Counted from the first letter of the stretch, positions 32,533-43,097 are shown. The stretch is 59,297 bases of DNA from JBGSKY01 sp041740995 (GCA_041740995.1 JBGSKY010000160.1:1-59297); one strand, 5' to 3'. The notes: a model not told the origin generated them from the letters alone. Numbers and translations: made by a program.

Positions 32533-35520
32533 CTATTGATAATCGCTCATCGGCGCACAAGTACACACCAAGTTTCGATCGCCAAACGCATTGTCTATTC
32601 GCCCAACGGTTGGCCAGAACTTGTTCTCACGTAGCCATGCGGCTGGCCACGCGGCCTGAGATCTTGAGTATGGTCGATCCCACTGATCGGCTGTGACAAC
32701 TTTGAGCGTGTGCGGTGCATTGCTGAGCGGATTGTTTTGTCGATCAAGCTTGCCGCTGGCGACATCATCGATCTCTGCTCGAATTGAGATCATCGCATCG
32801 CAAAATCGGTCAAGCTCTGCCTTGGATTCGCTTTCCGTCGGTTCGATCATCAGTGTTCCAGGAACCGGCCAGGACATTGTCGGGCCGTGGAATCCGTAGT
32901 CCATCAAACGTTTCGCGATGTCTTCGATCTTGACGCCAGCTGATTTTTCGAATTCGCGGCAATCAATAATAAATTCGTGGGCTACAAAACCTTGGGTGTC
33001 AGTGTACAGAATGTCAAAATGATTCTTTAGCCGATTGGCCATGTAATTCGCATTCAGGATCGCAACTTGTGTTGCGAGCTTGAGTCCTTCGCCGCCCATC
33101 ATCGCGATGTATACATAACTAATCGTTAGAATGCTCGCGCTTCCATAAGGTGCACCGGAGACAGGACCAATCGCATGCTCGCCAGCGGTGTCGGGGCGCT
33201 GAACTGGATGCCCCGGTAGATAAGGAACAAGTTGTTCGGCCACGCCGATCGGGCCCATTCCAGGCCCGCCGCCGCCGTGAGGAATGCAAAACGTCTTGTG
33301 TAAATTTAAATGGCAAACGTCCGCGCCACACTTGCCGGGACTGGTCAAACCAACCTGCGCATTCATGTTCGCGCCATCCATGTAGACTTGCCCTCCGTGC
33401 TCGTGAATCAGATCGCAAGCCTGCCGAATCGTATTTTCGAACACGCCGTGAGTTGACGGGTAAGTGACCATTAATGCAGCTAGTTGTTCACGATGGCGAA
33501 TTGCTTTGGCACGCAAATCGTTCATGTCGATGTTTCCAGATTCATCACAGTCGATCGGGACGACTTCCATTCCAGCCATCACCGCCGAGGCTGGATTGGT
33601 GCCATGAGCAGAGCTTGGAATCAGGCAAATATTGCGAACATTTTTCTGGTTGTTTTTTGCAGCATTATGTTCATGAAAGGCTCGAATGACTAACAGACCG
33701 GCATACTCGCCTTGGGCGCCAGCGTTGGGTTGCAAGCTGATTGCTGCAAATCCAGTAACCTCGCACAGCCATCGTTCTAGCTCGCGAAACATCTGTGTGT
33801 AACCGCGCCACTGAGTATCGGGCGCGAACGGATGCATGTTCGCAAATTCTGGCCAAGTAACCGGCAACATTTCGCTAGTAGCGTTCAGTTTCATTGTACA
33901 AGACCCAAGTGGAATCATACTTTGAGCCAATGAAAGATCGCGGCCCATCAACTGAAAGATGTAGCGCAGCATATCGGTCTCGCTGTGGTACTTATTGAAA
34001 ACCGGCTGCTGCATGAACGGAGTCGTTCGCTCGAAATTTCCAAACGCCGTCAAACCGCGATTTTGCGCGTCAGCATAAAGTTCTTCGATATCGAACCCTG
34101 TATAATGCCCAAAGTTAAATGCGGCCAGCAAGTCAGCTACCAAACGATGATCGCATGTTTCATCGAGCGTGACACCCAGAGTACCGTCTTCATATTCACG
34201 TAGATTGATTTGACGCTCGCGAGCAGCATCGGCTACTTGTCGCGCTGCGTGAATTCGTCCTTTGCCAAGTCGAATTCGAATCGTATCAAAAACCGGATTT
34301 GCCTTGTTTGTATCGGCAAGTCCGAAGACCTCATGTCCCAGTCGCGAAAGCCCGTTGGCGAGCGCAAGTGTGTAACCATGAATTCGTTTCGCAATGGCTT
34401 GCAAGCCATCTGGTCCATGGTAGATCCCGTAAAATGAATTGATGATCGCTAAGAGTGCCTGAGCAGTGCAAATGTTGCTGGTCGCTTTGTCACGGCGGAT
34501 GTGTTGCTCGCGTGTTTGGATCGCCATCCGAAGTGCACGATTGCCTTGAGCATCTTTTGACACACCGATGATGCGTCCAGGCAGCTTGCGAGCGTATTTT
34601 TCATGTGTTGAAATGAACGCGGCGTGTGGACCACCTAAGCCCATGGGGACTCCAAATCGCTGTGCGCTGCCAATGCAAATATCAGCCCCCCAATTTCCAG
34701 GTGGTTCGATCAAAGTCAACGCAAGTAAGTCCGCGGCGGCGACCACTAAGCAGCCGTTCGATTTGGCTTGCTCGGCCAGCTTTTGATAGTCCTTGATTCT
34801 GCCGTCAGTGGTTGGATATTGAATCAATAGGCCCATCCAATCGGAATCGGGTTGGCTGAAATCCAGATCGTCGATGTCTCCAATCGTTAGCTCAATTCCT
34901 AAACCGGAGGCTCTAGTTTGCAGCAACGCAAGCGTCTGTGGATGACAATCACTGGCTGCGAAGAAGCGGTTTCGGTTGGCAGTCGCCACGGCCATGCACA
35001 TACCCATCGCTTCGGCTGCGGCTGTTGGTTCGTCTAACAGGCTTGCGCCTGCAAGTGGCAATCCGGTCAGGTCGGCGATCATCGTTTGGAAGTTCAGCAA
35101 TGCTTCCAGTCTGCCCTGCGCGATTTCGGCCTGATAGGGCGTATATTGCGTGTACCAGCCTGGGTTTTCAAGTACATTCCGCAAGATAACCGGCGGCGTC
35201 ACTGTGGACTGAAAGCCCATGCCGATGCAGGAACGATAGACCTTATTCTTGGCTGCAATGGTTCGAAAAGCTTGTTGGAATTCATGTTCGCCGCGAGCTG
35301 CAGGTATATCCAACGGTTCGTCTAGCCGAATGTCTGCCGGCACCAAAGCATCCGACATCGTTGTCAACGAGTCAAATCCAAGCTCCGAAAGCATCTGCTG
35401 AGTCTCACTATCGGATGGACCGATGTGCCGTCGTAGAAAACCGTCTGTAAAGCCGAGTGGATGACGAGCAGAAGCTGCTTTCGAAGCCACTGTGGTCGGT
35501 TTAGTAATCGCGGTGCTCAT
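32533..35520 (-). CDS. gcvP: glycine dehydrogenase (decarboxylating), P-protein
   Basis: A 995-residue single-chain P-protein of the glycine cleavage system. It decarboxylates glycine with PLP and passes the aminomethyl group to the H-protein. The N-terminal half holds FQSTVTPPVILRNVLENPGWYTQYTPYQAEIAQGRLEALLNFQTM. The C-terminal half has SSAHGTNPASAVMAGM and the PLP lysine in LNLHKTFCIPHGGGGPG. The order and length match the fused (PA+PB) form. Start ATG 35520 follows a long AT-rich gap. gcvT and gcvH are not in view. Confidence 0.97.
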   Translation of the reverse strand: MSTAITKPTTVASKAASARHPLGFTDGFLRRHIGPSDSETQQMLSELGFDSLTTMSDALVPADIRLDEPLDIPAARGEHEFQQAFRTIAAKNKVYRSCIGMGFQSTVTPPVILRNVLENPGWYTQYTPYQAEIAQGRLEALLNFQTMIADLTGLPLAGASLLDEPTAAAEAMGMCMAVATANRNRFFAASDCHPQTLALLQTRASGLGIELTIGDIDDLDFSQPDSDWMGLLIQYPTTDGRIKDYQKLAEQAKSNGCLVVAAADLLALTLIEPPGNWGADICIGSAQRFGVPMGLGGPHAAFISTHEKYARKLPGRIIGVSKDAQGNRALRMAIQTREQHIRRDKATSNICTAQALLAIINSFYGIYHGPDGLQAIAKRIHGYTLALANGLSRLGHEVFGLADTNKANPVFDTIRIRLGKGRIHAARQVADAARERQINLREYEDGTLGVTLDETCDHRLVADLLAAFNFGHYTGFDIEELYADAQNRGLTAFGNFERTTPFMQQPVFNKYHSETDMLRYIFQLMGRDLSLAQSMIPLGSCTMKLNATSEMLPVTWPEFANMHPFAPDTQWRGYTQMFRELERWLCEVTGFAAISLQPNAGAQGEYAGLLVIRAFHEHNAAKNNQKNVRNICLIPSSAHGTNPASAVMAGMEVVPIDCDESGNIDMNDLRAKAIRHREQLAALMVTYPSTHGVFENTIRQACDLIHEHGGQVYMDGANMNAQVGLTSPGKCGADVCHLNLHKTFCIPHGGGGPGMGPIGVAEQLVPYLPGHPVQRPDTAGEHAIGPVSGAPYGSASILTISYVYIAMMGGEGLKLATQVAILNANYMANRLKNHFDILYTDTQGFVAHEFIIDCREFEKSAGVKIEDIAKRLMDYGFHGPTMSWPVPGTLMIEPTESESKAELDRFCDAMISIRAEIDDVASGKLDRQNNPLSNAPHTLKVVTADQWDRPYSRSQAAWPAAWLRENKFWPTVGRIDNAFGDRNLVCTCAPMSDYQ

Positions 35521-36065
35521 TTGGCCAACTCAATTTCGGGTTGGAAGTTCATAACGAATTGGAAAAGATCAAACAACAAACGCTATTTGCTGTCCTGTAT
35601 AATTCTAGCTAGCCATAGTTAAATCGACTAGTCTTTTCGCTTTAGCCTATTCTGAAGCATGGCAAATGCGGCAGACCAAGCGAACCTCAAATCCAGACGA
35701 ACCAATTTGCGATTTGCCGCGTGTTCATCGGATCTTGTGCATGTAGCTCCATTTACGTTGGAATACGACCAACGGAGATCAGCTAAAATTCGGCGCAAAT
35801 AAGATTCAGGCAGGTCTGCATGCCCGATAAGCGAAATTAGGCAAGGCAGAATGATACAAATAATAGAAATCGATCCTAGTTTGCAAGTTGATCGTTCATC
35901 GGTCTTATTTGTTGAAAGGCAAACCCCCGAGAAGCAAACGAAATAACGAACCTCGTTGAATTGCAGCGTTGGGGCTAATCCTGGAACCAAAATTCATGTT
36001 ACGATCGGTCGCTCTGTGTTACCTCATAAGTCTCCAATTGTCACCTCTCTAGGTTAAGTCCCAAA
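35521..36065. other. 545-base intergenic stretch between gcvP and the TolB-like gene
   Basis: The two genes diverge from this gap, so it should hold both promoters. An AATTATACAG near 35605 could be a minus-strand -10 box, but the -35 spacing is poor. A minus-strand open frame at 35628-35990 has no domain or ribosome-binding site and is not called. No glycine-riboswitch-like fold was recognised by eye. Confidence 0.4.
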
Positions 36066-37568
36066 ATGCAAAGAATCGCAAGTTCAATTCTCACTGTGCT
36101 GATTTCAATATTTCAGTTCAGTTTTGCTTTTTCACAACTGCCAGCAACCGATACCATCGGGCTTTTTGATCAATCGGCTGATATCGGCGAAGTTGGCAAG
36201 TCTGGCCGGGTTTTGTTTAACAAAGGTACTTCGACTTATTCGGTTTCGGGGGGAGGAACCAACATGTGGTTTGCAATGGATGCGCTGCATTACGTATCGA
36301 CTCAAGCGAGAGGTGATGTCTCGCTTGCTGCCAATATCCAATGGCCAAGCGAGGATGGTGATCCGCATCGCAAAGCCTGCCTCATTCTTCGACAGACATT
36401 ATCGCCGGATTCAGCGTACGCTGATGTCGCGTTTCATGGCGACGGATTGTGTTCAATTCAATACCGAGAATCCGACGGCGAAGTAACACATGAGGTACAA
36501 TCCAATGTCTCTGGCCCGCGCCGTGTTCGACTCGAAAAACGAGGAGATTATGTCGCGATGTTTATCGGAGAAAGCGACGAGGCAATGCGGCCCTCAGGAG
36601 GTTCGTTTCGCATTCAATTTAAGGAGCCATTTTATGTTGGCCTCGGTGTTTGTGCTCACAACAATGATAGACTAGAGACTGCAAACTTTTCAAACGTTGT
36701 GCTCGAAAGAGAGCTCGCGAAATCAGCGAGTCCCAAAATTGAAAGCACGTTAGAAACCATTTCTATCGCTTCGACCGATCGAAGAGTCGTTTTTCATTCC
36801 ACCGAAAATATTGAAGCTCCTAACTGGCATCCTGATGGGCAATCGATCTTCTACAACAGTGCCGGGCGCATCTTTTCGGTGCCTCTGAAAGGCGGAGAGC
36901 CAAAACAAATTGACACCGGTGCGCTGAACCGAGCGAACAATGACCACGGCATTTCGCCTGATGGCAAGACACTTGTGATCAGTGATCAAACTCAAAGTGG
37001 CGGCTCGAGAATCTACACGCTTCCGATCGAAGGTGGTACGCCCAAATTGATCACCGAATTTGCGCCTTCCTATTGGCACGGTTGGTCGCCCGATGGCAAG
37101 ACTTTGGCCTATTGTGCATCAAGAGATGAAGAGTTCGATATCTACTCGATTCCAGTTAGCGGTGGAGAAGAAACACGGCTTACGACAAGTGAAGGGTTAG
37201 ACGACGGACCAGACTACTCGCCCGATGGGAAATCAATCTATTTCAATTCACAACGTTCGGGACTGATGCAGATTTGGAAAATGAATGTCGATGGATCCGA
37301 TCAAACACAAGTTACAAGTGACGCGTTCAATAACTGGTTTCCGCACCCTTCCCCTGATGGTCGTTGGATTGTGTTCGTTTCTTTTGAACGCGATGTCGAA
37401 GGTCATCCTGCAAACAAAGATGTGTCTTTGCGATTGATGTCGTTAGCGGATGGAAGCATTAAGACGCTTGCAAAATTATTTGGTGGGCAAGGGACATTGA
37501 ACGTCCCTTCCTGGTCGCCCGACAGTCGCAATCTTGCGTTTGTTAGCTACCAGAAAGTTTTCAAATGA
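36066..37568 (+). CDS. secreted TolB-like beta-propeller protein
   Basis: A 500-residue protein with a signal peptide (about 1-24, ending FAFSQL). Residues 60-215 form a DUF1349-like jelly roll (KACLILRQTLSPDSAYADVAFHGDG). From about 240, a six-bladed PD40/TolB-type propeller repeats WHPDGQSIFY, GISPDGKTLV, GWSPDGKTLAY, DYSPDGKSIYF, HPSPDGRWIVF and SWSPDSRNLAF. Six copies of the PDGK signature are visible. The protein should be periplasmic or surface-bound. The binding partner is unknown. No neighbouring Tol-Pal genes are present. Confidence 0.85.
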   Translation: MQRIASSILTVLISIFQFSFAFSQLPATDTIGLFDQSADIGEVGKSGRVLFNKGTSTYSVSGGGTNMWFAMDALHYVSTQARGDVSLAANIQWPSEDGDPHRKACLILRQTLSPDSAYADVAFHGDGLCSIQYRESDGEVTHEVQSNVSGPRRVRLEKRGDYVAMFIGESDEAMRPSGGSFRIQFKEPFYVGLGVCAHNNDRLETANFSNVVLERELAKSASPKIESTLETISIASTDRRVVFHSTENIEAPNWHPDGQSIFYNSAGRIFSVPLKGGEPKQIDTGALNRANNDHGISPDGKTLVISDQTQSGGSRIYTLPIEGGTPKLITEFAPSYWHGWSPDGKTLAYCASRDEEFDIYSIPVSGGEETRLTTSEGLDDGPDYSPDGKSIYFNSQRSGLMQIWKMNVDGSDQTQVTSDAFNNWFPHPSPDGRWIVFVSFERDVEGHPANKDVSLRLMSLADGSIKTLAKLFGGQGTLNVPSWSPDSRNLAFVSYQKVFK

Positions 37569-37773
37569 CGAGGGTTTCTGAACGAAGAAAAAAGTTGCTG
37601 TGAAAAGGACCAAACGGCGAATGATTTAATCTTGAAATCGGCCTTAATAGTTCCGTCGAACATATTCCTTCGTTAGGCTGAATACCGTGTTATTTCTCGC
37701 TGATTGAACATTCTTTAGCGAAAAAAGCGAGTGACCTGCATAAATACAGGCTCAGGTTTTGTGAAGCATTCCA

Positions 37774-38439
37774 CTACCACAGCCACCAGTTAGCTGTGGT
37801 AATTACGTAAATCGCTAGAACCAAATTACTTACCGAATGTGCAACGATACACGGCCAAAGTTGTTTCTTGCGATAAAGTAACGCGTTGAGCAGTAAGCAA
37901 TAAATTGCTGCCGCTAGCCACTCTGGATGCGCCAGCGTAAAGAGCAGTGTTACCAAAATGCAAGATTTGATTGTAAACGTGCCCAGAGGTAACGACTCCC
38001 ATCGCTCGTCGATAAAATATCGCAGCAAGAAGCCTCGCCAAAATAATTCTTCAGCGATTGGTACCAAGACTACCAACCCAAGTACTCTCACCAAGACAAA
38101 CGACCAGGCCAAAGTTGGATTTCCGATTTGTGCAAACGGGTTGTAAGCAACTCGTTCGCTAGGACGCAAAAGCGCGGGAAGATAAGGCGCTAGCAGCTTC
38201 TCAATCTGCAAATGCGACAGAGCAATCCAGATTAGAATTCCTAGCAGGCCGACAAATATGCCCAAAGCAACGTCGCGACTGGGCTGGATAAGCTTCACCT
38301 CTGCAAGCGACCATACGATGACACAAAATACTGCCAAAGCAACCACCGAATAGCCGATTGGATACCACTCCAAAGGCAGTGAAGAAACTAAGCCGGTGCC
38401 GAGCAGATAGACTAAAAACGGTAACGTGATTCGAAGCAT
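37774..38439 (-). CDS. CPBP/CAAX-protease-related membrane protein
   Basis: A 221-residue protein with about six membrane segments and the CPBP motif EELFWRGFLLRYFID (Glu-Glu of motif 1), TLAHPEWLAAA (His) and a late AHSVSNLVL (His/Asn). The combination EELFWRGFLLR with PLGTFT and HPEWLAA is characteristic of the small CAAX-protease-related family that accompanies exosortase systems. No exosortase or sorting-signal protein is in this window, so the link is by family only. It is probably a membrane metalloprotease. Confidence 0.8.
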   Translation of the reverse strand: MLRITLPFLVYLLGTGLVSSLPLEWYPIGYSVVALAVFCVIVWSLAEVKLIQPSRDVALGIFVGLLGILIWIALSHLQIEKLLAPYLPALLRPSERVAYNPFAQIGNPTLAWSFVLVRVLGLVVLVPIAEELFWRGFLLRYFIDERWESLPLGTFTIKSCILVTLLFTLAHPEWLAAAIYCLLLNALLYRKKQLWPCIVAHSVSNLVLAIYVITTANWWLW

Positions 38440-38533
38440 TATCTAAAGTTGCAGAGAGCCTATCCAAAAAGGAATCTGTCCCTCTCCGCTGTTCCAAAGG
38501 GTCAGACTTCTTTACGGATAATCGAATCTAAAT

Positions 38534-39982
38534 CTAGTCGGCGGTTACGTCTTGGCTGGGCTCTGGCAAGTAGAATGTCAACACTGTGCCGACCAATGCA
38601 TAACAGCCAGCAACAATCGCTGCAACAATCGCGATCTTGGCAGGGTCTGGTGGAGTCGATTGTGCAAAAGTCAATGTCAGCCATGCGGCCGCCGTCCCAA
38701 TAATCCGGCCTCCAATGTTGGCCGCAAAACTCTCGCCGGTACCTCGAAGATGCAACGGAAAAGCCATCGGAATGTAGTTACCCCAGAAACTGAATTGAGC
38801 AACGGTCAGAAAACCTGCAACAAAGATTCCAATCTTGATCGGCAGGATCGAATCGCCATCAAGATTCTGCGCCATCCAATAAAAAAGAGCAGGCACAACA
38901 ATCAGGGACGGTATTTGAAAAATGCGAAACAGCGCTCGTCGAGAGATGATTCTGACCGCCAGAATGGCCAATGCGATTCGTCCCAACAGGCCACCAATTT
39001 CTTGCCAGTTTTGTACCTCTGCAACTGCTTCGCCAACTCCACTGGCACGAATCGCACGCACTTGGCCCTCGTTCGGCGCTGGTGAACCACTCGATTTTGC
39101 CACTTGAATCGCTCCGTCCAGCCGTTCTTGACCGGCGGCAAGTATGACTTTGTGTCCCTTGCCTGATGCGCCAAGTATCTGCGGCAACTGTTGAATCGCA
39201 CCGAATGCGATTCCATAGCTTGCCGCGAACATCAGTGTCGTCACGATCGTCGTCCTCAGCATCGCCGGTTGGAAGAGTTCGGTAAAACTTGGACGCTTTA
39301 ACGTTCCGCTCGCCCGCTTGGCTGCCCAAGCTGGACTCTCTGGAAGGAACGGCCGGATGATGATCAGAGGGAGCGCAGGAATCACACCGGAAATCAAGGT
39401 GTAACGCCAAGAGTCGTGCTCGCCGTAGATCGGATAAAAGTCATTTGCGTAACGGTTGGATATCCAATATGCGGCGGCAACTAGAATGCCACCAAGCGAA
39501 GAGAACGCTTGCGTATAACCCAGCACACGTTCACGCTGGTCGCGGTTTTCGAACAATTCAGCTAGCCAAGCGACGGCAGCCACAAACTCGACGCAGACAC
39601 CAACAAAGACTAGGCACCGACAAACGAGCAGCATGTAAATGCTCGTCGAAAATCCGGCCGCAAGCGCAGAAAAAGCGTACAGCAAAATACTAAACGTAAG
39701 CACACGCCGACGACCAAAAATGTCCGTTAGGTAACCACCAAGTAATCCAAAAATACCGCCGACCAATGCTGGCAGAAAAAACAGCGTTCTGGCCCAGTTA
39801 CCATACTCTGGCGAGCCAGGTATCAAACGCGGTTTGCCGTCAACGATTCCACCCAGATCGGCTAATGCGTCCTTAAGGATCAATGGCAGCATCAGTAGTT
39901 CGTAAATATCAAACGCAAAGCCGATCGACGCAATAATGCAAATCAGAATGACAACTCGGCGTGATGCAGTAGCAACAGACAT
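38534..39982 (-). CDS. MFS transporter, sugar/organic-acid type
   Basis: A 482-residue transporter of twelve-helix layout starting at ATG 39982 (MSVATASRRVVILICIIASIGFAFDIYELLMLP). It has the MFS loop 2-3 motif GGYLTDIFGRRRVLTFSI, GYTQAFSSLGGILVAA and PESPAWAAKR after helix 6. An unusual hydrophilic insert (about 90 residues, with a GKGHKVILAAGQERLDG region) lies in the second half between helices 7 and 8. The upstream extension to 40111 is hydrophilic and unlikely. Substrate unknown. Confidence 0.85.
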   Translation of the reverse strand: MSVATASRRVVILICIIASIGFAFDIYELLMLPLILKDALADLGGIVDGKPRLIPGSPEYGNWARTLFFLPALVGGIFGLLGGYLTDIFGRRRVLTFSILLYAFSALAAGFSTSIYMLLVCRCLVFVGVCVEFVAAVAWLAELFENRDQRERVLGYTQAFSSLGGILVAAAYWISNRYANDFYPIYGEHDSWRYTLISGVIPALPLIIIRPFLPESPAWAAKRASGTLKRPSFTELFQPAMLRTTIVTTLMFAASYGIAFGAIQQLPQILGASGKGHKVILAAGQERLDGAIQVAKSSGSPAPNEGQVRAIRASGVGEAVAEVQNWQEIGGLLGRIALAILAVRIISRRALFRIFQIPSLIVVPALFYWMAQNLDGDSILPIKIGIFVAGFLTVAQFSFWGNYIPMAFPLHLRGTGESFAANIGGRIIGTAAAWLTLTFAQSTPPDPAKIAIVAAIVAGCYALVGTVLTFYLPEPSQDVTAD

Positions 39983-40126
39983 GGAATGTACCAATGACAA
40001 ATGGTAAGAACTGGATGACCAAATCGAATCGATTTCGAATTCGAAAAAGGCAGACCCTGGCGGTTCCTCCAAGCGATAGGCCGCTTTTCGGATCGGCCCT
40101 AGTCTAGTCAATCCAAGACCTGTCGC

Positions 40127-41062
40127 CTACGTCCCATATGATCTCGAACGACCCATCCATTGACGGCAAATGCGACTGGCTACGGCAATACTTGCTGCAT
40201 GAATATCGACGATATCTTCGACAACATTCGCGTAGCCGCCTGCCATAGCCATTGCGAGCGGAATTCGATTTTGTAAACAGCATGTTTCTAGTACCATTTC
40301 ATCACGAGCTTTCAAGCCTGCTTTGGAAACCGCCAACCGACCAAGTCGATCGCCGGAAAATGGATCTGCACCGGCAAGATAAATCACTAGATCGTACGGG
40401 CCCATCTTGAGAACCGCGTCCAACCCCATTTTAAGTTGATACAAAAATTCGGCGTCATTAGTTGCGTCGGCGAGTTCAATATCGATGTCGCTCGGGTGTT
40501 TCCGTAGCGGGAAATTTTTTGCGCCATGCATCGAGAATGTTACGACTCGCGATTCGCTCGCCAGTATTTCTGCCGTGCCATTGCCTTGGTGGACGTCGCA
40601 ATCCAGCACCGCTGCGCGACTGATCTGTCCTTCGGCAAGCAGCGTAAGTAGCGTCACCGCTGCATCGTTAAATACACAATAACCTTCACCGGCTGCTCGC
40701 ATGGCATGGTGTGTACCGCCAGCCATGTTGACCGCCAATCCTTCTCGGAGTGCCGCCCGGGCTGCGGCCAAGGTCGCTCCCGAGGATCGCTTGGACCGCT
40801 CAACCATCAAAGGTGACCAGGGAAATCCGATCCGCCGAATCTCTTCCTTGGTCAGTCGACCTTGGCAAACGCGGTCGACATATTCTTGATCATGAGCAAG
40901 GATCAATTGCTCGTAGGTGACTGCTTGCGGAACGATCAAAGCGTCATCACGGTGAGCATCATCAGCCGCGATTCGATTTCTCAACAATCGATACTTCTGC
41001 ATGGGAAACCGATGCCCTTCAGGCAGCGGCAACTCAAAGTGATCGGTATAGAACAGTTTCAT
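40127..41062 (-). CDS. histone-deacetylase-family (acetoin-utilisation-like) hydrolase
   Basis: The 311-residue zinc amidohydrolase shows the family landmarks: MAGGTHHAMRAAGEGYCVFNDAAV (the HH pair), LDCDVHQGNGTA (zinc Asp and His), and AGADPFSGDRLGRLAVSKAGL (zinc Asp). Members remove acetyl groups from lysines, polyamines or other amides. The substrate is not readable. The gene ends only 15 bases from the upstream extension of the MFS frame, so the two may share a transcript. Confidence 0.9.
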   Translation of the reverse strand: MKLFYTDHFELPLPEGHRFPMQKYRLLRNRIAADDAHRDDALIVPQAVTYEQLILAHDQEYVDRVCQGRLTKEEIRRIGFPWSPLMVERSKRSSGATLAAARAALREGLAVNMAGGTHHAMRAAGEGYCVFNDAAVTLLTLLAEGQISRAAVLDCDVHQGNGTAEILASESRVVTFSMHGAKNFPLRKHPSDIDIELADATNDAEFLYQLKMGLDAVLKMGPYDLVIYLAGADPFSGDRLGRLAVSKAGLKARDEMVLETCCLQNRIPLAMAMAGGYANVVEDIVDIHAASIAVASRICRQWMGRSRSYGT

Positions 41063-41116
41063 TGCGAAAATCAGGAAGCTGATTGTGAAAGCAACGACTG
41101 GCGCAGATGTTCGTTC

Positions 41117-43075
41117 CTATTTCCCGTCTTCCACGGCAGCTTCGTTTTGTACCGGTGGTAGTTCACCTTGGCTGGACGCAACGACAAGGGCAACTTGTTC
41201 GGACGATTCGAACAACTGAAGCAACAATTGTGCGTCTTGCAGAACTTTAAAAGACTCGTCAAGCTCGACCATTTTCGCTTCGATCAAATCATCCGCCAAA
41301 TCAAACGTCTTTTTGATCGCTCGTGGCAACTTACGCATTCGGTCAAGAATCTGTTGTTGGTTATTCCAGTAGGCTTTTTGTGACAAGCAATATTGATAGA
41401 GACTATTGAGCGTTTGCATGTCAGGCACAATCGTCAAATCGCTGGTCAATTTCATTCGGGTTGCTAGATGGACTTGCCATGTACCTTTGGGCGAACTGCG
41501 CACATAAACGATGATTGCCGAACCCTCATCTTCTTTAAAGAATGTTCGTTTCTCAGTCGCTGAACCGACGATTACGATCGGGTCTTGCGGTTCCATCTGC
41601 AATGATTCGGGAACGACAAATTCGACTCGCAAGGCGACTTGTTTACGCTGATAGTCGCTCGGCAATCGCAGCTTCGTTTGCACTAATGGTTTGTTTAGCA
41701 GGACTTCAGTCTTGTAAGATCGTTCGGCCGGCAAGCCTTTTTCCCCGAGCGTGGCGACCGAATCGGTATCACTGGGAGATGGCTGATCATCGTTGGGGTC
41801 GTCGGCTGATTCAGGTGGAAAAATCTCACCAGCGGCAGCATTTGATTGGTCGGCCAGTGGCCCAGTGGAAGCTTCAGGTGCCGTTCCAATGTTGGGCTGA
41901 TTTAACGCCGATTGCAGTCCGGTGCCTTCCAGTTTTTGTTGCAGTTCTTGCTGAATTGCATTTGGGTCATTGCCAGCGAGCAATGTTTCAAGGTCGATTT
42001 TAATCGACTCGATCGCATCGGGTGGGCCGCTCTGCGCGAGCGATTGCACCATTGATTCAAGAGCATCTGAACCAGGCGTTGGAATACTCGAAGGCGGGGG
42101 CGAAACGTCAATTCCAGAAAGGTCCAATTGTGCTGCGGATAAATCTTCAACGGACTCTGGCGTTTCGCCGTTGCTCGGTGAAGATTCCATTTTCGAAGAT
42201 TGTTTCGTTTGACCGTCCGCAGGTGCTTTTGCGACTTGCTTTCCTGCTGGTCGCAAAAACAGGAATGCGGCGACGGCAAAGAGTCCCAGCAGCGATGACG
42301 CTGCAATAATCTGTCCGCGACGGGTCATTAACCAGCTAGGTTTGGCTCCTTTGGTTCTTGCGGCAACCACTGACCGAGTAGATCCTGCAGATAATTCGCT
42401 ATTGACGAGTTGCGCTGTGTCTGGAGAGTTCGAGAAAGGTGGCTTGACTGAGGGCGATTTGTTCGTGAAGTCGCCCGAGCCGACATCTGCAAAGCTCGCA
42501 AGCAAAGCTGAAAAAGTTTTGGGATCGGCTGCACTGAGTTGCGTCAGCGTCGAGCAATCTACCGGCGGCGGCGAAGACTTTGAGTCTGTTGTTTGACTAG
42601 GAGACCAGTTTTCCGCCTGGAGTAATGCGGAAGGAAAGAGACTGTTAGCGTGATACAAAACCGCATCTTTGCCGACTAAGATGCTGGCTTGGTTTGCGGC
42701 CTGTAAATCGGAATTACCTAATAACTGGACATGCCAATCGTCAATTAATTCCGCAGGCGGAACGCCCAGCTTCTTAATCAAATCGACCAACAACACGAAC
42801 CCGAATAGTTCCACTGCAATGGCGTTGCGGGCTTTATCCGTCTGCCAATATCTCGCGAATTCGCAGAGTTTCGAAGAGCCAGGCGGAGGAGGTGGATCTA
42901 CGGGTTCCCAGTCAACGTCACCTTTCGGAGACGCGTCGCATTGCGGCGATAACGCAAAAACCCACACCTTGGATGAGTCCGAATAAGCGGACAGACGCCA
43001 GCCCAGGTGGTCTCCAAGTGGCTGAAGAAAATCTGAAACATCACAATTCACCGAATTTGAAGCGTTTTCAGACAC
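41117..43075 (-). CDS. single-pass membrane protein of unknown function
   Basis: A 652-residue protein starting at GTG 43075. An N-terminal cytoplasmic region (1-245) has a folded part with ALSPQCDASPKGDVDWEPVDPPPPPG and FGFVLLVDLIKKLGVPPAEL. A transmembrane helix lies at about 255-275 (IIAASSLLGLFAVAAFLFL), followed by a long Ser/Pro/Gln/Asp-rich linker (280-430). A C-terminal domain has strands KTEVLLNKPLVQTKLRLPSD and coiled-coil LLQLFESSEQVALVV. No family is recognised. The linker suggests an envelope-spanning tether. Whether it is planctomycete-specific would need a search. Confidence 0.6.
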   Translation of the reverse strand: MSENASNSVNCDVSDFLQPLGDHLGWRLSAYSDSSKVWVFALSPQCDASPKGDVDWEPVDPPPPPGSSKLCEFARYWQTDKARNAIAVELFGFVLLVDLIKKLGVPPAELIDDWHVQLLGNSDLQAANQASILVGKDAVLYHANSLFPSALLQAENWSPSQTTDSKSSPPPVDCSTLTQLSAADPKTFSALLASFADVGSGDFTNKSPSVKPPFSNSPDTAQLVNSELSAGSTRSVVAARTKGAKPSWLMTRRGQIIAASSLLGLFAVAAFLFLRPAGKQVAKAPADGQTKQSSKMESSPSNGETPESVEDLSAAQLDLSGIDVSPPPSSIPTPGSDALESMVQSLAQSGPPDAIESIKIDLETLLAGNDPNAIQQELQQKLEGTGLQSALNQPNIGTAPEASTGPLADQSNAAAGEIFPPESADDPNDDQPSPSDTDSVATLGEKGLPAERSYKTEVLLNKPLVQTKLRLPSDYQRKQVALRVEFVVPESLQMEPQDPIVIVGSATEKRTFFKEDEGSAIIVYVRSSPKGTWQVHLATRMKLTSDLTIVPDMQTLNSLYQYCLSQKAYWNNQQQILDRMRKLPRAIKKTFDLADDLIEAKMVELDESFKVLQDAQLLLQLFESSEQVALVVASSQGELPPVQNEAAVEDGK

Positions 43076-43097
43076 AAACCACCCAAATCACAGATGT

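Noticed and set aside
35628..35990. Reverse 120-residue frame upstream of gcvP
   Set aside because: No domain or ribosome-binding site; composition looks like non-coding DNA.
35521..36065. Glycine riboswitch ahead of gcvP
   Set aside because: No paired aptamer-like conserved core was recognised by eye; a covariance search would be needed to be certain.
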